Source: Halorubrum amylolyticum
Lineage (GTDB): Archaea; Halobacteriota; Halobacteria; Halobacteriales; Haloferacaceae
NCBI RefSeq assembly: GCF_004114995.1
Contig: NZ_SDJP01000013.1
Coordinates: 1-40,177, forward strand
Length of the DNA stretch: 40,177 nucleotides
Reading direction: 5' to 3'
Position numbers and translations under genes: made by a program. The first letter of the stretch is position 1; every line of letters starts with the position of its first letter. Below the pieces are notes generated by a model. The model saw only the letters and a program-made list of their open reading frames with translations. It was not told the DNA's origin and made no database searches. Of the stretch, positions 24,078 to 33,191 are shown piece by piece.

Positions 24078-24794
24078 CTACTCCCCGTCCGCCTCGGGGT
24101 CCGCCTCAGTGACGATCCCCGGCTCCTTGCTCGCGATCACGACGATCCGGTCGGTGAGGTCCTCGATCGTGTTCGCGAGTTCGTCGAGGAGGATCGCGAG
24201 CTCCCGGTAGACGAGCGGCTGGTCGACCGCGTCGTCGGCGAACGCGGTCGCGATGGCGTCGTTGCGGAGCTCGTCGCACTCGCTTTCGAGGCCGCGGATC
24301 GCCTCGATCCCCTCGGTGAGCGTCTCGGTGGCGTCGCTCCGGGCGAGCCCGCGGACGAACCGCTCGACCACGTCGCCGAGGACCGCGGTCATCTCGACGA
24401 TCCGGGCTGCCATCTCCTGCATGTCGCGGAAGGAGTCGCCGTCGGCGTCGGGCCGCATCATGACCACCTCCTGACCGATCCGCTCGGTGTGGTTCGCGAC
24501 CACGTCGAGCTCCTTGTAGAAGTCGAGCAGCGCCGACTCGTTGAAGTTGATCCGGGTGTTCAACAGGCCGATGTCGTCGGGGCCGGCGTTGGTGATGACG
24601 CCCGTTATCTCCCTGACTCGGTCGTCGCACTCGCTTTCGAGGGCGGCTATCTCGTCGACGGTTTCGCGGTACTGGCCGTCGCTCGCGTACTCGTCGAGGG
24701 CGCGCGGGAGGAGGGCGACGCAGTCGTCGATCCGATCGAGGTACCCGGCAGTCTGAGTTTCGAGCCGTTCCCCGAAGTCGGCATCGGTGGGCAT
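24078..24794 (-). CDS. DUF47/PhoU-like protein
   Basis: The 238-residue all-helical protein is of the DUF47 (TIGR00153) type, related to PhoU. The pattern ESECDDRVREI is repeated as ESECDELRNDA, and TRINFNESALLDFYKELDVVANHTERIG and LLDELANTIEDLTDRI lie in the helices. These are the two metal-binding helical bundles. Family members usually sit beside a PiT-type phosphate transporter; none is present here. A role in phosphate homeostasis is therefore family knowledge only. It converges with dna2, and its start lies 77 bases downstream of the end of purC on the same strand. Confidence 0.85.
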   Translation of the reverse strand: MPTDADFGERLETQTAGYLDRIDDCVALLPRALDEYASDGQYRETVDEIAALESECDDRVREITGVITNAGPDDIGLLNTRINFNESALLDFYKELDVVANHTERIGQEVVMMRPDADGDSFRDMQEMAARIVEMTAVLGDVVERFVRGLARSDATETLTEGIEAIRGLESECDELRNDAIATAFADDAVDQPLVYRELAILLDELANTIEDLTDRIVVIASKEPGIVTEADPEADGE

Positions 24795-24871
24795 GTGCCG
24801 ACCCACGCGCGTCGGGGGTAAAGAGGTTCCCTCGCGTTGTGTCGATCGTGAGGTTCTGCCGGGCGTTCTCC

Positions 24872-25921
24872 CTACAGCCCGTCGACCGCGTCCAGCGCCG
24901 CCTCGATGTCGGGGGCGTCGAACCACTCCCGGCCGGTGTAGGCGTTCGTCCCGGCGGCGTACAGCTCGGAGACGGCCTCGACGACCGCCGGCGGCAGCGG
25001 GTCGGGGTCGAGCTCGCAGAGCACGCGCCAGTCGTCGATGTCGCGGTCGGCGACCGCCGCCTTCGCCTCCGTGACGGCCTCGACCCACGCGGGGTCGTTC
25101 GCCTTGTACCACTGGCGGACGACCTCCTTCGAGATCCCGCGCCCGCCGTAGGAGAAGCGGTTCTCGTCGAAGGTGCCGACCACGTCGGCGACGCGGAGCT
25201 CGCCGTCGACGTACAGACACTCGATCTTCCCGTCCTCGTGGACGAACCCGGCCGCCTCGGCGCGCTCGGTGACGACGCGGTTCACGTCGCGCGCGAGCGA
25301 TTCGAGGGCGTCGACGTCGGCGGCGCCCGCGATCCGGTCAGCCTCGGCGCGGGCGAGATAGCGGTCCTGCTGCTCGTACTTCGTCGAGAACTCCACGACC
25401 GGCTCCGGGAGGTCGACCGGCCCGTCGGGCCACTCGTCGGGGGCGATATCGAGGTCCGCGTCAAGCCCGAAGTCGGCTGGCTCCCTGCGGCGCCGGAGGC
25501 TGGACCCCACCGGCACCCGGTTCCGGAAGACGACCTCCAGCGGGACGAGGTAGTTCTCGCCGCCCGCGGCGTGGAAGGCGTCGTAGTCGTAGCCGGCGTC
25601 GGGACCCTCGTACGGGAGGTCGGGGACCTGCGTCAGGTCGATCGCCATCTCCGTCGGCGGGGCGGTCGCGTCGGCGAGGGGGACGATATCACCTGTATCG
25701 GCATCTGCGACCCCCCGGTAGTGGGTCGGGACGCCCTCCGCCTCCAGCAGTTCGAAGTTGAACGCGCCCATCGCACAGAGGCTCGCGCCCTTGCGCGGGA
25801 TCGCGTCCGGCATCTGCCCCCAGTCGAACACCGAGTAGGCGTCGGTGAAGACGAACCGACCGCGACCGAGCGAGTCTGCGGTCGCGGGCTCGTCGACGCG
25901 GAACTCCTTGACGCTCGTCAT
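24872..25921 (-). CDS. purC: Phosphoribosylaminoimidazole-succinocarboxamide synthase
   Basis: The 349-residue enzyme joins aspartate to CAIR with ATP in purine synthesis. Recognisable segments are [19 protein letters not shown] (residues 22-40), [54 protein letters not shown] and [14 protein letters not shown]. They match the SAICAR synthetase fold and its ATP and metal sites. It is somewhat longer than bacterial PurC (about 240) because of an acidic insert and C-terminal extension, as in other haloarchaea. The start at 25921 is chosen for the conserved [12 protein letters not shown] opening. No other pur gene is adjacent. Confidence 0.93.
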   Translation of the reverse strand: MTSVKEFRVDEPATADSLGRGRFVFTDAYSVFDWGQMPDAIPRKGASLCAMGAFNFELLEAEGVPTHYRGVADADTGDIVPLADATAPPTEMAIDLTQVPDLPYEGPDAGYDYDAFHAAGGENYLVPLEVVFRNRVPVGSSLRRRREPADFGLDADLDIAPDEWPDGPVDLPEPVVEFSTKYEQQDRYLARAEADRIAGAADVDALESLARDVNRVVTERAEAAGFVHEDGKIECLYVDGELRVADVVGTFDENRFSYGGRGISKEVVRQWYKANDPAWVEAVTEAKAAVADRDIDDWRVLCELDPDPLPPAVVEAVSELYAAGTNAYTGREWFDAPDIEAALDAVDGL

Positions 25922-26120
25922 ACCACATCCGGCGACCGCCTCCCCCATGAATCTTTCACTTACGTGGGCACCTCGATCGGGTTTTGGTAAGAACGATCCA
26001 CGGTTGTGGTTATTCTCGTCGATCGGGTCGTCGCCGAGCGTCGGAGGTCGCCGGCGACCTCGTACAGGAACGACGACTCCGCATCGAAAGGACCACGCCG
26101 CTCGCGGGCGCACGGCCGGT

Positions 26121-26783
26121 ATGCACGATGCGCGCGAGGTCGTCGTCCTCCGGTACGGTCACCGGCCCGGCCGCGACGACCGCATGACGACGCACGTCGG
26201 GCTCACGGCCCGAGCGCTCGGCGCCGACCGGGTGATCTTCCCCGACAACGCCGGGCAGTCGGCGGAGACGGTGCGGGACATCACCGACCGGTTCGGCGGC
26301 CCGTTCGCGGTCGAGCTCCGCGACGACCAGAAGGCGATCGTCCGGGACTTCGAGGGGGTCGTCGCCCATCTCACGATGTACGGCGAGCGCGTCCAGGACG
26401 CGGAAGGGCAGATCCGCGAGGCGGTCGGGCTCGACGACGGCGCCGACGGGACCGGCGGAGAGGCGTCGACGCCCCGGGACCTCCTCGTCGTGGTCGGCGG
26501 CGAGAAGGTGCCGTGGGCGCTCTACGAGCGCGCCGACTTCAACGTGGGCGTGACGAACCAGCCGCACTCGGAGGTCGCCGGGCTCGCGGTGTTCCTCGAC
26601 CGACTGTTCCAGGGCGCGGAGCTGGATCGAGAGTGGGAGAACGCCGACCGCCGGGTGGTGCCGGAGGCGACCGGCAAGACGGTGATCGACGCCGACGAGG
26701 AGGCCGCAGGCGACGGCGGGAGAACCGAAACCGGCACCGACGATTCTGGGACCAACGGCTCCGGAACCGCCGACCGCGACTGA
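26121..26783 (+). CDS. tRNA (cytidine-56 2'-O)-methyltransferase
   Basis: The 220-residue SPOUT-fold enzyme is the archaeal Trm56, which methylates C56 in the T-loop of tRNAs. The N-terminal [30 protein letters not shown] and the knot segments [20 protein letters not shown] and [23 protein letters not shown] are diagnostic. The last 45 residues are an acidic Thr/Gly/Asp tail typical of haloarchaea. The ATG at 26121 is immediately followed by the conserved [15 protein letters not shown]. It is divergent from purC across a 199-base gap and is followed by the broken KaiC-like gene. Confidence 0.92.
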   Translation: MHDAREVVVLRYGHRPGRDDRMTTHVGLTARALGADRVIFPDNAGQSAETVRDITDRFGGPFAVELRDDQKAIVRDFEGVVAHLTMYGERVQDAEGQIREAVGLDDGADGTGGEASTPRDLLVVVGGEKVPWALYERADFNVGVTNQPHSEVAGLAVFLDRLFQGAELDREWENADRRVVPEATGKTVIDADEEAAGDGGRTETGTDDSGTNGSGTADRD

Positions 26784-26789
26784 TCCGTC

Positions 26790-27633
26790 CTACTCGTCGC
26801 AGTCGCCGCGCTTCGATCCGCGTTTCGACCCCCGCTCCGATTTCCGATCGACGATCTCCGGCGCGCCGCTCAGGATGCCGCGGACCCGCGACATCGGCTC
26901 GCCGACGGTATGCCTTCATGAACTGCGTGCTCAGGGTCGTCTTCCCCACCCCGGTCGGTCCGCTCACGATGGTGACAGTTCCGCGTTCGATCCCCCGTGG
27001 AGCAGCTCGTCGATCTCCGGAATCCCGGACGATATCTGTTCGAACTCGGCGTCGCCGTCGCGGTGCCCGGGCTGGAGCGCGGGGTACACCTCGATGCCCG
27101 CGCCGGTGATCCGGTAGGCGTGATCGCCCCCCGCGTCGTCGACCCGCGGTCCTTCAGGAACCGCATGAACCCGACCACCTGCTTCCGGAACTGGTAGTCG
27201 TCGGACAGCAGGAAGCGGAGCTGGGTCAGGGGATCGACGACGACGCGGTCGGGGTCGACCGCGGTCACCCCCTCGACGATCCACTCGGTCAGCGGCTCCC
27301 GTTCGACCTCCGCTGGCTCGAACACCTCGTACGACTCCTCTTCGACGAACACGTCCGCGCTCGGGCTCAGGTCGAGGAACTCGATCGCGTCGGTGTCGAA
27401 GCCGAGCGCCGCCGCGTTCGCCTTCAGGTCGCGGACGTCCTCTTCGAGATTGATGAACAGCGCCGTCTCCCCCTCGTCGACGCCCTGCTGGAGGAAGTGG
27501 ACGCTCAGGATCGTCTTTTCGCTGTCGGCCTGCCCCCGGACCATGTAGCTCCGCTCCGGGACGAACCCCCCGACAGGATCTCGTCGAGCCCCGCGATACC
27601 GGTCGAGGCGCGATCAGTGAGTGGCGTTGACAT
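26790..27633 (-). pseudogene. Broken KaiC/RecA-superfamily ATPase gene
   Basis: Starting at 27633, the frame reads MSTPLTDRASTGIAGLDEIL and is then shifted at a six-C run (27566-27571). The next frame carries the body of domain 1 (LHFLQQGVDEGETALFINLEE-like, then VVVDPLTQLRFLLSDDYQFRKQVVGF). At about 27128-27142 a segment of some 50-60 residues is missing and the frame changes again to HAYRITGAGIEVYPA...FEQISSGIPEIDELLHGG. At a five-C run (26992-26996) it shifts once more into SGPTGVGKTTLSTQFMKAY, the second Walker A. Most of domain 2 is deleted, and a tail RVRGILSGAPEIVD remains before a stop at 26790. The first Walker A reads GQADSEKT instead of GxxGxGKT. Family recognition is firm; the gene is clearly inactive. 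Confidence 0.88.
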
Positions 27634-27706
27634 ACGGCCCATTCGGGGCGGAGGGTAGTTAACAATGGGTAGCTCTTAGTGGCCGCGCGGTCTGTGTACA
27701 CGGGAC

Positions 27707-29185
27707 ATGCCCTCTGGTTCCGAGAGGACCGACGACGCCCCCTCCAGAGGATCGCCGGACCCGGACGAGGAGGCGCGCGTCCTGCTTCTCATGCGGTCGG
27801 GCCGCGACCGCGACCTAGTGGCCGAGGTCCTCGGCGACCGCTTCCGCGTCGAGGGGGCGACCGACGCCGCGGCGCTCGACTCGGGGTTCGACTGCTGCGT
27901 GCTCGACGCGCACGCGTTCGGCCGAGTCGACGAGGAGATCGACCGGCGGCGCGAGCGCGCGGAGCCGGTGTTTCTCCCGTTCGTGCTGCTCGCGCAAGAC
28001 GCCGGTTCGGAGACCGCGCGGGACCCGTGGGAGCACGTCGACGACGTCGTCGAGCTCCCGGTCCGGCAGGCGGCGCTGCGGTCCCGAATCGCCAACCTCG
28101 TCGAGCGGCGGCGCACCGCCCTCCGGCTCGCCGACCGCGAGCGGCGACTGGGGGCCGCCGTCGAGGAACTCCGGCAGAAGGACCGAGCGATGGACGAGGC
28201 CCCGGTGGGAGTCGCCCTCGCGGAGCCGGGGACGGGGAACAACCCGCTGACCTACGTCAACGAGGAGTTCGAGCGGCTCACGGGCTACGGTCCGGAGATG
28301 CTGGGGAAGGACTGTCGGTTCCTTCAAGGTGAGGACACGGACCCCGAGACGGCGGCGGCGGTCCGCGAGGCGATCGACGACGAGCGACCGGTCTCCGCCG
28401 ACATCCTGAACTACCGCGCGAACGGCCAGAAGTTCTGGAACCGGATCACCGTCGCCCCGATCCGAGACGAGAACGGCGACGTGATCCGCTTCGTCGGGTT
28501 CCAGACGGACATCACGGACCGGAAGATCCGCGAGCGGCGGCTGGAGGTGATGAGCCGGGTGCTCAACCACAACCTCCGGAACAAGATGAACCTCATCGAG
28601 GGGTACACGGATCTGCTGCGGCGCGACCTCGACGAGGAGCAGCGCCGGAAGTCGCTCGACGTGATCGGGGAAACGACGGACGACCTGATGCGGATCGCGG
28701 AAGCGGTGCGGACGATCGACCACACGCTCTCGAAGAGGGAATCGACCGAGGCCGCCGTCGAGCTCCGCGACCGGCTGTCCGAGCTGTTGAGCCGGATAGC
28801 CGACCGGTACCCGGACGCGACGTTCGACCTCTCGCTCCCCGACGACGACCGCCTCCCCGTGAACGTGGTCGGCCTCGAGACGGCGATCGAGGAGGGCGTA
28901 GAGAACGCAGTCAAGCACAACGACGCCCCGGAGCCGACGGTCTGGATACGCGTCGAACGCGGGGACGAGGGATGGGTCGAGATCGAGATCGAAGACGACG
29001 GGCCGGGCATCCCGGACCACGAGACGCACGTGCTCGAACGGGGCGAGACATCGCTGAAGCACGCGGACCGGCTCGGGATCTGGCTGATGTACTGGGTCGT
29101 GAGCAAGGCGGGCGGAGAGTTCTCGGTGACGCCGTCCGAGACGGGCGGAACGCTTCTTCGAATGGCCGTTCCGGCGCACCCCTGA
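27707..29185 (+). CDS. LOV-domain sensor histidine kinase
   Basis: The 492-residue soluble kinase has a degenerate receiver-like domain (about 24-130) and a short coiled-coil (about 130-160). A PAS/LOV domain (about 163-272) follows, then a haloarchaeal-type H-box VLNHNLRNKMNLIEGY with H288, and an HATPase with EEGVENAVKHN, EDDGPGIP and a GTLLRMAVP end. The PAS domain has the flavin-LOV set: C203 in GKDCRFLQG, N235 and N245 in NYRANGQKFWN, and Q266 in VGFQTDIT. This suggests covalent flavin photochemistry and blue-light sensing. There is no membrane segment and no adjacent response regulator or transducer. It is divergent from the broken KaiC-like gene with a 73-base gap. Kinase assignment is firm; light sensing is inferred from residue conservation. 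Confidence 0.87.
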   Translation: MPSGSERTDDAPSRGSPDPDEEARVLLLMRSGRDRDLVAEVLGDRFRVEGATDAAALDSGFDCCVLDAHAFGRVDEEIDRRRERAEPVFLPFVLLAQDAGSETARDPWEHVDDVVELPVRQAALRSRIANLVERRRTALRLADRERRLGAAVEELRQKDRAMDEAPVGVALAEPGTGNNPLTYVNEEFERLTGYGPEMLGKDCRFLQGEDTDPETAAAVREAIDDERPVSADILNYRANGQKFWNRITVAPIRDENGDVIRFVGFQTDITDRKIRERRLEVMSRVLNHNLRNKMNLIEGYTDLLRRDLDEEQRRKSLDVIGETTDDLMRIAEAVRTIDHTLSKRESTEAAVELRDRLSELLSRIADRYPDATFDLSLPDDDRLPVNVVGLETAIEEGVENAVKHNDAPEPTVWIRVERGDEGWVEIEIEDDGPGIPDHETHVLERGETSLKHADRLGIWLMYWVVSKAGGEFSVTPSETGGTLLRMAVPAHP

Positions 29186-29213
29186 CCGCGCCTCCGATCG
29201 CGCACCTCCGAGC

Positions 29214-30257
29214 TCACAGGGCTCGCTTCGACCGGAGCCGCGCGAGCCGCGTCCGCGCCTCCTGCCGACTCGTTCCCCGCACGCGACCCGTCTCGGCGTC
29301 GGCCATCGAGACGAGCGAGAGGCGGTCGAGGAGGGGCGGCCAGTCGGCGGCGCCCGCAGCGTCGCTGGCGAACGCGACCGCGTTGCCGAGCCCGTCGCGC
29401 TCGGCGGTCCCGATCCGCGCGACCGCCCCGTCCGCGTCCCGGCGCGCGCCGGCGACGTAGAGTCGGTCGCCGACGGCGGCCGGGAGCCACGCCGGGAGGA
29501 GCAGGAGCCAGAGCGCGACGCCGGCGGCCGCGTACGCCCACGCGGGAATTCGGTCGCGCTCCGGCTCGTACCCGTGGATGCGGTTGACGCGGCGGTCCGC
29601 GGCCGTGCGCTCGCCGCGGCGCCCGACGAGCAGGGTCGCGAGGAGCGCCACCGTCTCGACCGCCCCGAGCGCCGGGAGCAGCGCGGTCGCGAGGAGCGCC
29701 TCCCGGGTCCGGAGCCGGACGAGCGCGTGCCGGAGCGCCGCGTCGCGGTCGGCCTTCGGCAGCGAGAGCAGCCGGGTCGAGACGACGAGCCGCGAGCCGC
29801 GGTGGCCGTCGGCGACCGCGACGTTGGCGGCGTCGGCGCGGACGACCGTCACCTCGGGGGCCTCGACGCCGACCTCGTCCGCGAGGGTCGCGACGCGGTC
29901 GGCGACGAAGTCGGCGGGGCGGTCGTCGAGCTCGGCCTCGGGAAGCCGGGCGATCCGGCGGTCGACGACGATCGGTCCGAGGAGCGCGGAGCCGCCGAGG
30001 CCGACGACAGGAGCGGCGAGGAACCCCCCGACGGCGCCCGGCCCGGCGACGTCGAGCCCGGCGGGACCGAGGAGGGCGGCAGCGGGGACCAGCGGAACGG
30101 CGGCGAGCACGACGGGGACGGCGAGCAGCGCCAGCGCGCCGACGGCGCGGCGGGCGCGCGTTCCGGCCGCCGGGGAGCCGGACGCGCTCTGGCCGCCGGA
30201 GGCGATCGGTCGCTCCGTGCCGTCCGAGCCGTTCCCCGCATCGCCGGTCGGTGCCAT
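29214..30257 (-). CDS. M48-like membrane protein lacking the HExxH zinc site
   Basis: The 347-residue protein has the layout of HtpX/M48 peptidases: two N-terminal membrane segments (about 39-65 and 70-97), a linker with VTVVRADAANVAVADGHRGSRLVVSTRLL, then the site-bearing helix and two more hydrophobic segments. The helix that should carry HExxH reads LRHALVRLRTREALL. H177 remains, but the catalytic Glu is A178 and the second His is R181. The downstream third-ligand region is not evident either. It is thus most likely a non-catalytic pseudo-peptidase. Codon usage looks normal and the frame is intact, so it is not simply decaying. It converges with the LOV kinase gene, 28 bases away. Confidence 0.78.
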   Translation of the reverse strand: MAPTGDAGNGSDGTERPIASGGQSASGSPAAGTRARRAVGALALLAVPVVLAAVPLVPAAALLGPAGLDVAGPGAVGGFLAAPVVGLGGSALLGPIVVDRRIARLPEAELDDRPADFVADRVATLADEVGVEAPEVTVVRADAANVAVADGHRGSRLVVSTRLLSLPKADRDAALRHALVRLRTREALLATALLPALGAVETVALLATLLVGRRGERTAADRRVNRIHGYEPERDRIPAWAYAAAGVALWLLLLPAWLPAAVGDRLYVAGARRDADGAVARIGTAERDGLGNAVAFASDAAGAADWPPLLDRLSLVSMADAETGRVRGTSRQEARTRLARLRSKRAL

Positions 30258-30382
30258 ACGACCGTGTCGTGTCACACGCGGCGTAAAGCTTTGCCGGAGG
30301 CGATCGTGGCCGGAACCTCTGCGGGAGCCGATCGCAGTCAGGATCGGCGGCGACTCGGACGCGGTCACCGCTCCTTCCGGAG

Positions 30383-30390
30383 CTTTTAAC
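30383..30390 (+). promoter_or_regulatory. TATA box of the tfe gene
   Basis: CTTTTAAC lies 26-33 bases before the tfe ATG, the expected distance for a leaderless transcript. It is the only clear promoter upstream of the three-gene cluster. Confidence 0.65.
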
Positions 30391-30415
30391 CCGGCTCCAC
30401 CACCAGATCCACGTA

Positions 30416-30940
30416 ATGGCTTTTGAGGATCTACTGAACGACCCCGTCATCCAGAAGTACCTCCACGAGCTGGTGGGGCCGACGGGGATGCCGGTCGCGG
30501 CCGCGCCGCCCGACGGCGAGGTCACCGACGAGGAGTTGGCGGAGGAGCTCGGGCTGGAGCTCAACGACGTCCGACGCGCGCTGTTCATCCTGTACGAGAA
30601 CGACCTCGCCACCTACCGCCGGGTGCGCGACGAGGACTCGGGATGGCTCACGTACCTCTGGACGTTCCACTACGACAACATCCCGGAGAACCTCGAAGAG
30701 GAGATGTACCGCCTGTTCGACGCGTTGGAGGAGCGCGAGGAGTACGAGCGCACCCACGAGTTCTACCTCTGTGAGGTGTGTTCGATCCGCTTCGAGTTCG
30801 GCGAGGCGATGGACTTCGGCTTCGAGTGCCCGGAGTGCGGCTCCCCGCTGGAATCGATGGACAACGACCGGCTCCGCGAGGCGATGGGACAGCGCGTCGA
30901 GGAACTCCGTGACGAGCTCAACGCGGACGTGACGGGCTGA
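30416..30940 (+). CDS. tfe: Transcription initiation factor E alpha subunit
   Basis: The 174-residue general transcription factor helps RNA polymerase open promoters. A winged helix occupies about 1-80 (VIQKYLHEL...EVTDEELAEELGLELNDVRRALFILYENDLA). A coiled linker and a zinc ribbon follow, with C119-x2-C122 and C138-x2-C141 (YLCEVCS, FECPECG). Length and domain order match archaeal TFE-alpha. Its stop overlaps the next start by one base (TGATG), so it is translationally coupled to the DUF2110 gene, an arrangement I recall as common in haloarchaea. Confidence 0.95.
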   Translation: MAFEDLLNDPVIQKYLHELVGPTGMPVAAAPPDGEVTDEELAEELGLELNDVRRALFILYENDLATYRRVRDEDSGWLTYLWTFHYDNIPENLEEEMYRLFDALEEREEYERTHEFYLCEVCSIRFEFGEAMDFGFECPECGSPLESMDNDRLREAMGQRVEELRDELNADVTG

Positions 30941-31635
30941 TGGTCGTCCTCGCAACCAAGTGCTACGTCGAGGGCGACGCCCGCGACCGCGCACTCGACG
31001 GGATGAACTCGCTGGTCGCCAACGACGTCGGCGAACTCGACGTCGACTGGCACGTCGGCGTCCGCGACGACGACTTCGTGCAGGTGGACGTGAGCGGCGA
31101 GGACGCCGAGGTCGCTCGGAACGTCCTCGCGGAGACGTGGGGCGAGATCGTCGCCCACGACGCGGGGCTGGCGGCCGGCGAGGAGTACGTCGGCACCCTC
31201 GAATCATGGGACGACGGCGGGTTCGTCCTCGACGCCGGGGTCGACGTGCGGATTCCGGCCGACGAGATCGGCCTCGGGAGGGGGTCGCCCGAGCAGGTCG
31301 TCGAGCGGTTCGGGCTGGTCCAGCACCTCCCCGTGCGGTTCGTCTACGGCGGCGACGTCGGCGACCCCGACGCGGAGCCGAGCCGGCTTGCGGACGCCGA
31401 GCGCGACCGCCTGTACGACTGGCAGCGGGGCGACGGCCGCCTCAACGTCAACTCGGCGACCCGCGGCGAGGTCCGGGCGACCGTGAACCGCGCGGGCCAC
31501 GCGCAGGACATCGTCACCGTCGAGCGGCTCGGCCTGTTGGAACAGAGCGTCGTCTGCACCGAGGACACCGACCCGCCGGGGCTGCTGGCCGCGATCGGCT
31601 CGTACCTCCCGGCGGAGATGCGCTGCGTCGTCTGA
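30940..31635 (+). CDS. DUF2110-family archaeal protein
   Basis: The 231-residue soluble protein is of the DUF2110 type. The opening VVLATKCYVEGDARDRALDGMNSLVAN is followed by a middle domain with TLESWDDGGFVLDAGVDVRIPADEIGLG that resembles an S1/OB-like barrel. A C-terminal part has LNVNSATRGEVRATVNRAGHAQDIVTVERLGLLE. The family is archaeal and usually found next to tfe; the OB-like part suggests nucleic-acid contact. It is coupled to tfe by a one-base overlap and followed three bases later by the lipoprotein gene. Confidence 0.85.
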   Translation: MVVLATKCYVEGDARDRALDGMNSLVANDVGELDVDWHVGVRDDDFVQVDVSGEDAEVARNVLAETWGEIVAHDAGLAAGEEYVGTLESWDDGGFVLDAGVDVRIPADEIGLGRGSPEQVVERFGLVQHLPVRFVYGGDVGDPDAEPSRLADAERDRLYDWQRGDGRLNVNSATRGEVRATVNRAGHAQDIVTVERLGLLEQSVVCTEDTDPPGLLAAIGSYLPAEMRCVV

Positions 31636-31638
31636 GCC

Positions 31639-32406
31639 GTGAACCGACGCTTCGCCCTCGCGCTCGCGGTCGTCGCGCTGCTGGCCGTCAGCACCGGCTG
31701 TCTCGGCTACGTGACCGGCGGCGAGGAGCTGACGAACGAGACCCTCGACGCCGAGCCGCCGTACGAGTACGACTTCGACACCGAGCGCGACGCGGCGATC
31801 AACCTCTCGACCGGGACGCGGTACACCGCGGTGTACAACGTCTCCGGCGTCGACGAGATCCGGTTCTATCGGCAGACCCCGTACGCGGGCGACCAGCCCT
31901 TCGAGTTCGACGCGTTCCGGTACCAGTACCCCGACGGCGAGGTGGTCAACGGGAGCGAGTTCCGCGCCCGCGGCGGCGAGGTCGACCGCACCCCCGACGA
32001 GACGTGGGTCCGGTTCGGCGAAGAGATGGAGGGCGGACGGATGGCGCTCTCTGCGTCCGGATCGCCCCGTCGATTCACCACGCTCACCTATATCGAGGGG
32101 TCGTACGCGGTGACGATCCCGCCCGGCTTCAGCACCGACGTGCCGATCGTCGGGCACGTGTCGCCGCGCAACCACGAGATCGAGACGGTCGACGGCCGCG
32201 ACCGGATCACGTGGGACTCCGTCACGAGCGGGTCGGTCGTGGTCCAGTCGTACCGCGAGGCCGACCTGCTCGTCTTCGGGGTGATCCTCGTGATCGCCGC
32301 GGTCGCCGCGGTCGTCGGGACCGTGTACTTCCGGCGACAGCTGGAGGCGCTTCGCGAGCGACGCCGACGGATGGGGCTCGGCGTGTACGAGGACGACGAG
32401 GAGTAA
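31639..32406 (+). CDS. DUF5803-like haloarchaeal lipoprotein with C-terminal membrane anchor
   Basis: The 255-residue protein starts at a GTG three bases after the DUF2110 stop. The N-terminus MNRRFALALAVVALLAVSTG plus Cys21 is a signal peptide with lipobox. An extracellular beta-rich domain follows (about 30-205), with NLSTGTRYTAVYNVSGV and YAVTIPPGFSTDVPIVGHVSPR. A single membrane segment at about 214-232 (LLVFGVILVIAAVAAVVGTV) and a basic cytoplasmic tail with RRQLEALRERRRR complete it. I remember such proteins as DUF5803. A lipid-anchored domain with a second membrane anchor and basic tail could transmit a signal, but nothing shows this directly. Confidence 0.83.
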   Translation: MNRRFALALAVVALLAVSTGCLGYVTGGEELTNETLDAEPPYEYDFDTERDAAINLSTGTRYTAVYNVSGVDEIRFYRQTPYAGDQPFEFDAFRYQYPDGEVVNGSEFRARGGEVDRTPDETWVRFGEEMEGGRMALSASGSPRRFTTLTYIEGSYAVTIPPGFSTDVPIVGHVSPRNHEIETVDGRDRITWDSVTSGSVVVQSYREADLLVFGVILVIAAVAAVVGTVYFRRQLEALRERRRRMGLGVYEDDEE

Positions 32407-32473
32407 CGGGAGCGCTCGTCGGGAGTCCTCCGGGACTGGAGCCCTTTTTCAGTGCGCGACGCCTTGTGTGAGT

Positions 32474-33169
32474 ATGGACGCCGCAATCGTCACCGTCGGG
32501 GACGAGCTCCTCGTCGGCGACACCGAGAACACGAACGCGACGTGGCTCTGCGGCCGGCTCGCCGACCGCGGCGTGACGGTCCGGCGGGTGACGGTCGTCC
32601 CGGACGAGCTCGCCGAGATCGCGCGCGTCGTCAACGAGTACCACGCCGAGTACGACGCCGTGCTCGTCACGGGCGGGCTCGGTCCGACCCACGACGACGT
32701 GACGATGGAGGCGGTCGCGGCCGCGTTCGGGCGCGACCTCGTGGCCAACGACGAGGCCGCGGCGTGGCTCGCGGAGCGGGGGTACAGCGCGGACGACCTG
32801 GTCGCCGAGACCACCCACCTCCCGGTCGGCTGTCGGCCGCTCGCGAACGAGGCGGGGGTCGCCCCCGGTGCCGTCGTCGAGTCGGTGTACGTCCTGCCGG
32901 GCGTCCCGGCCGAGATGAAGGCGATGTTCGAGTCGGTCGTCGAGGAGTTCGAGGGGACCCCGACCCACACCGTCGTCGTCGACGTCGACGAGCCGGAGAG
33001 CTCGCTGTTGGACCGGTTCACGGAGCTACAGGAGGCGTTCGACGTGACCGTCGGGTCGTACCCCGGCGAGAGCGTGCGGGTGAAGATCACGGCGGCGACC
33101 GCCGAGGAGGCGGAGCGCGCGGCCGAGTGGGTGCGGGAGCGGTCGGAGCTGGTCGATTCGGAGGACTAG
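32474..33169 (+). CDS. MoCF/CinA-type molybdopterin-binding-domain protein
   Basis: The 231-residue protein has the MogA/CinA N-terminal fold. Landmarks are VTVGDELLVGDTENTNATWLCGRL at 7-30, the loop VTGGLGPTHDDVTMEAVAAAFGRDL at about 65-89, and LPGVPAEMKAMFE near 145. The nicotinamide-nucleotide amidase domain of full CinA is absent. Stand-alone archaeal forms are thought to act on dinucleotides such as ADP-ribose or FAD, or in molybdopterin chemistry. The choice between these is open. A GTG two codons earlier is an alternative start; a CCCTTTTTC box lies upstream. It is the last plus-strand gene before the convergent 37-residue membrane peptide. Confidence 0.87.
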   Translation: MDAAIVTVGDELLVGDTENTNATWLCGRLADRGVTVRRVTVVPDELAEIARVVNEYHAEYDAVLVTGGLGPTHDDVTMEAVAAAFGRDLVANDEAAAWLAERGYSADDLVAETTHLPVGCRPLANEAGVAPGAVVESVYVLPGVPAEMKAMFESVVEEFEGTPTHTVVVDVDEPESSLLDRFTELQEAFDVTVGSYPGESVRVKITAATAEEAERAAEWVRERSELVDSED

Positions 33170-33191
33170 CGGTCGGCCCGGAGCGTGAGAC

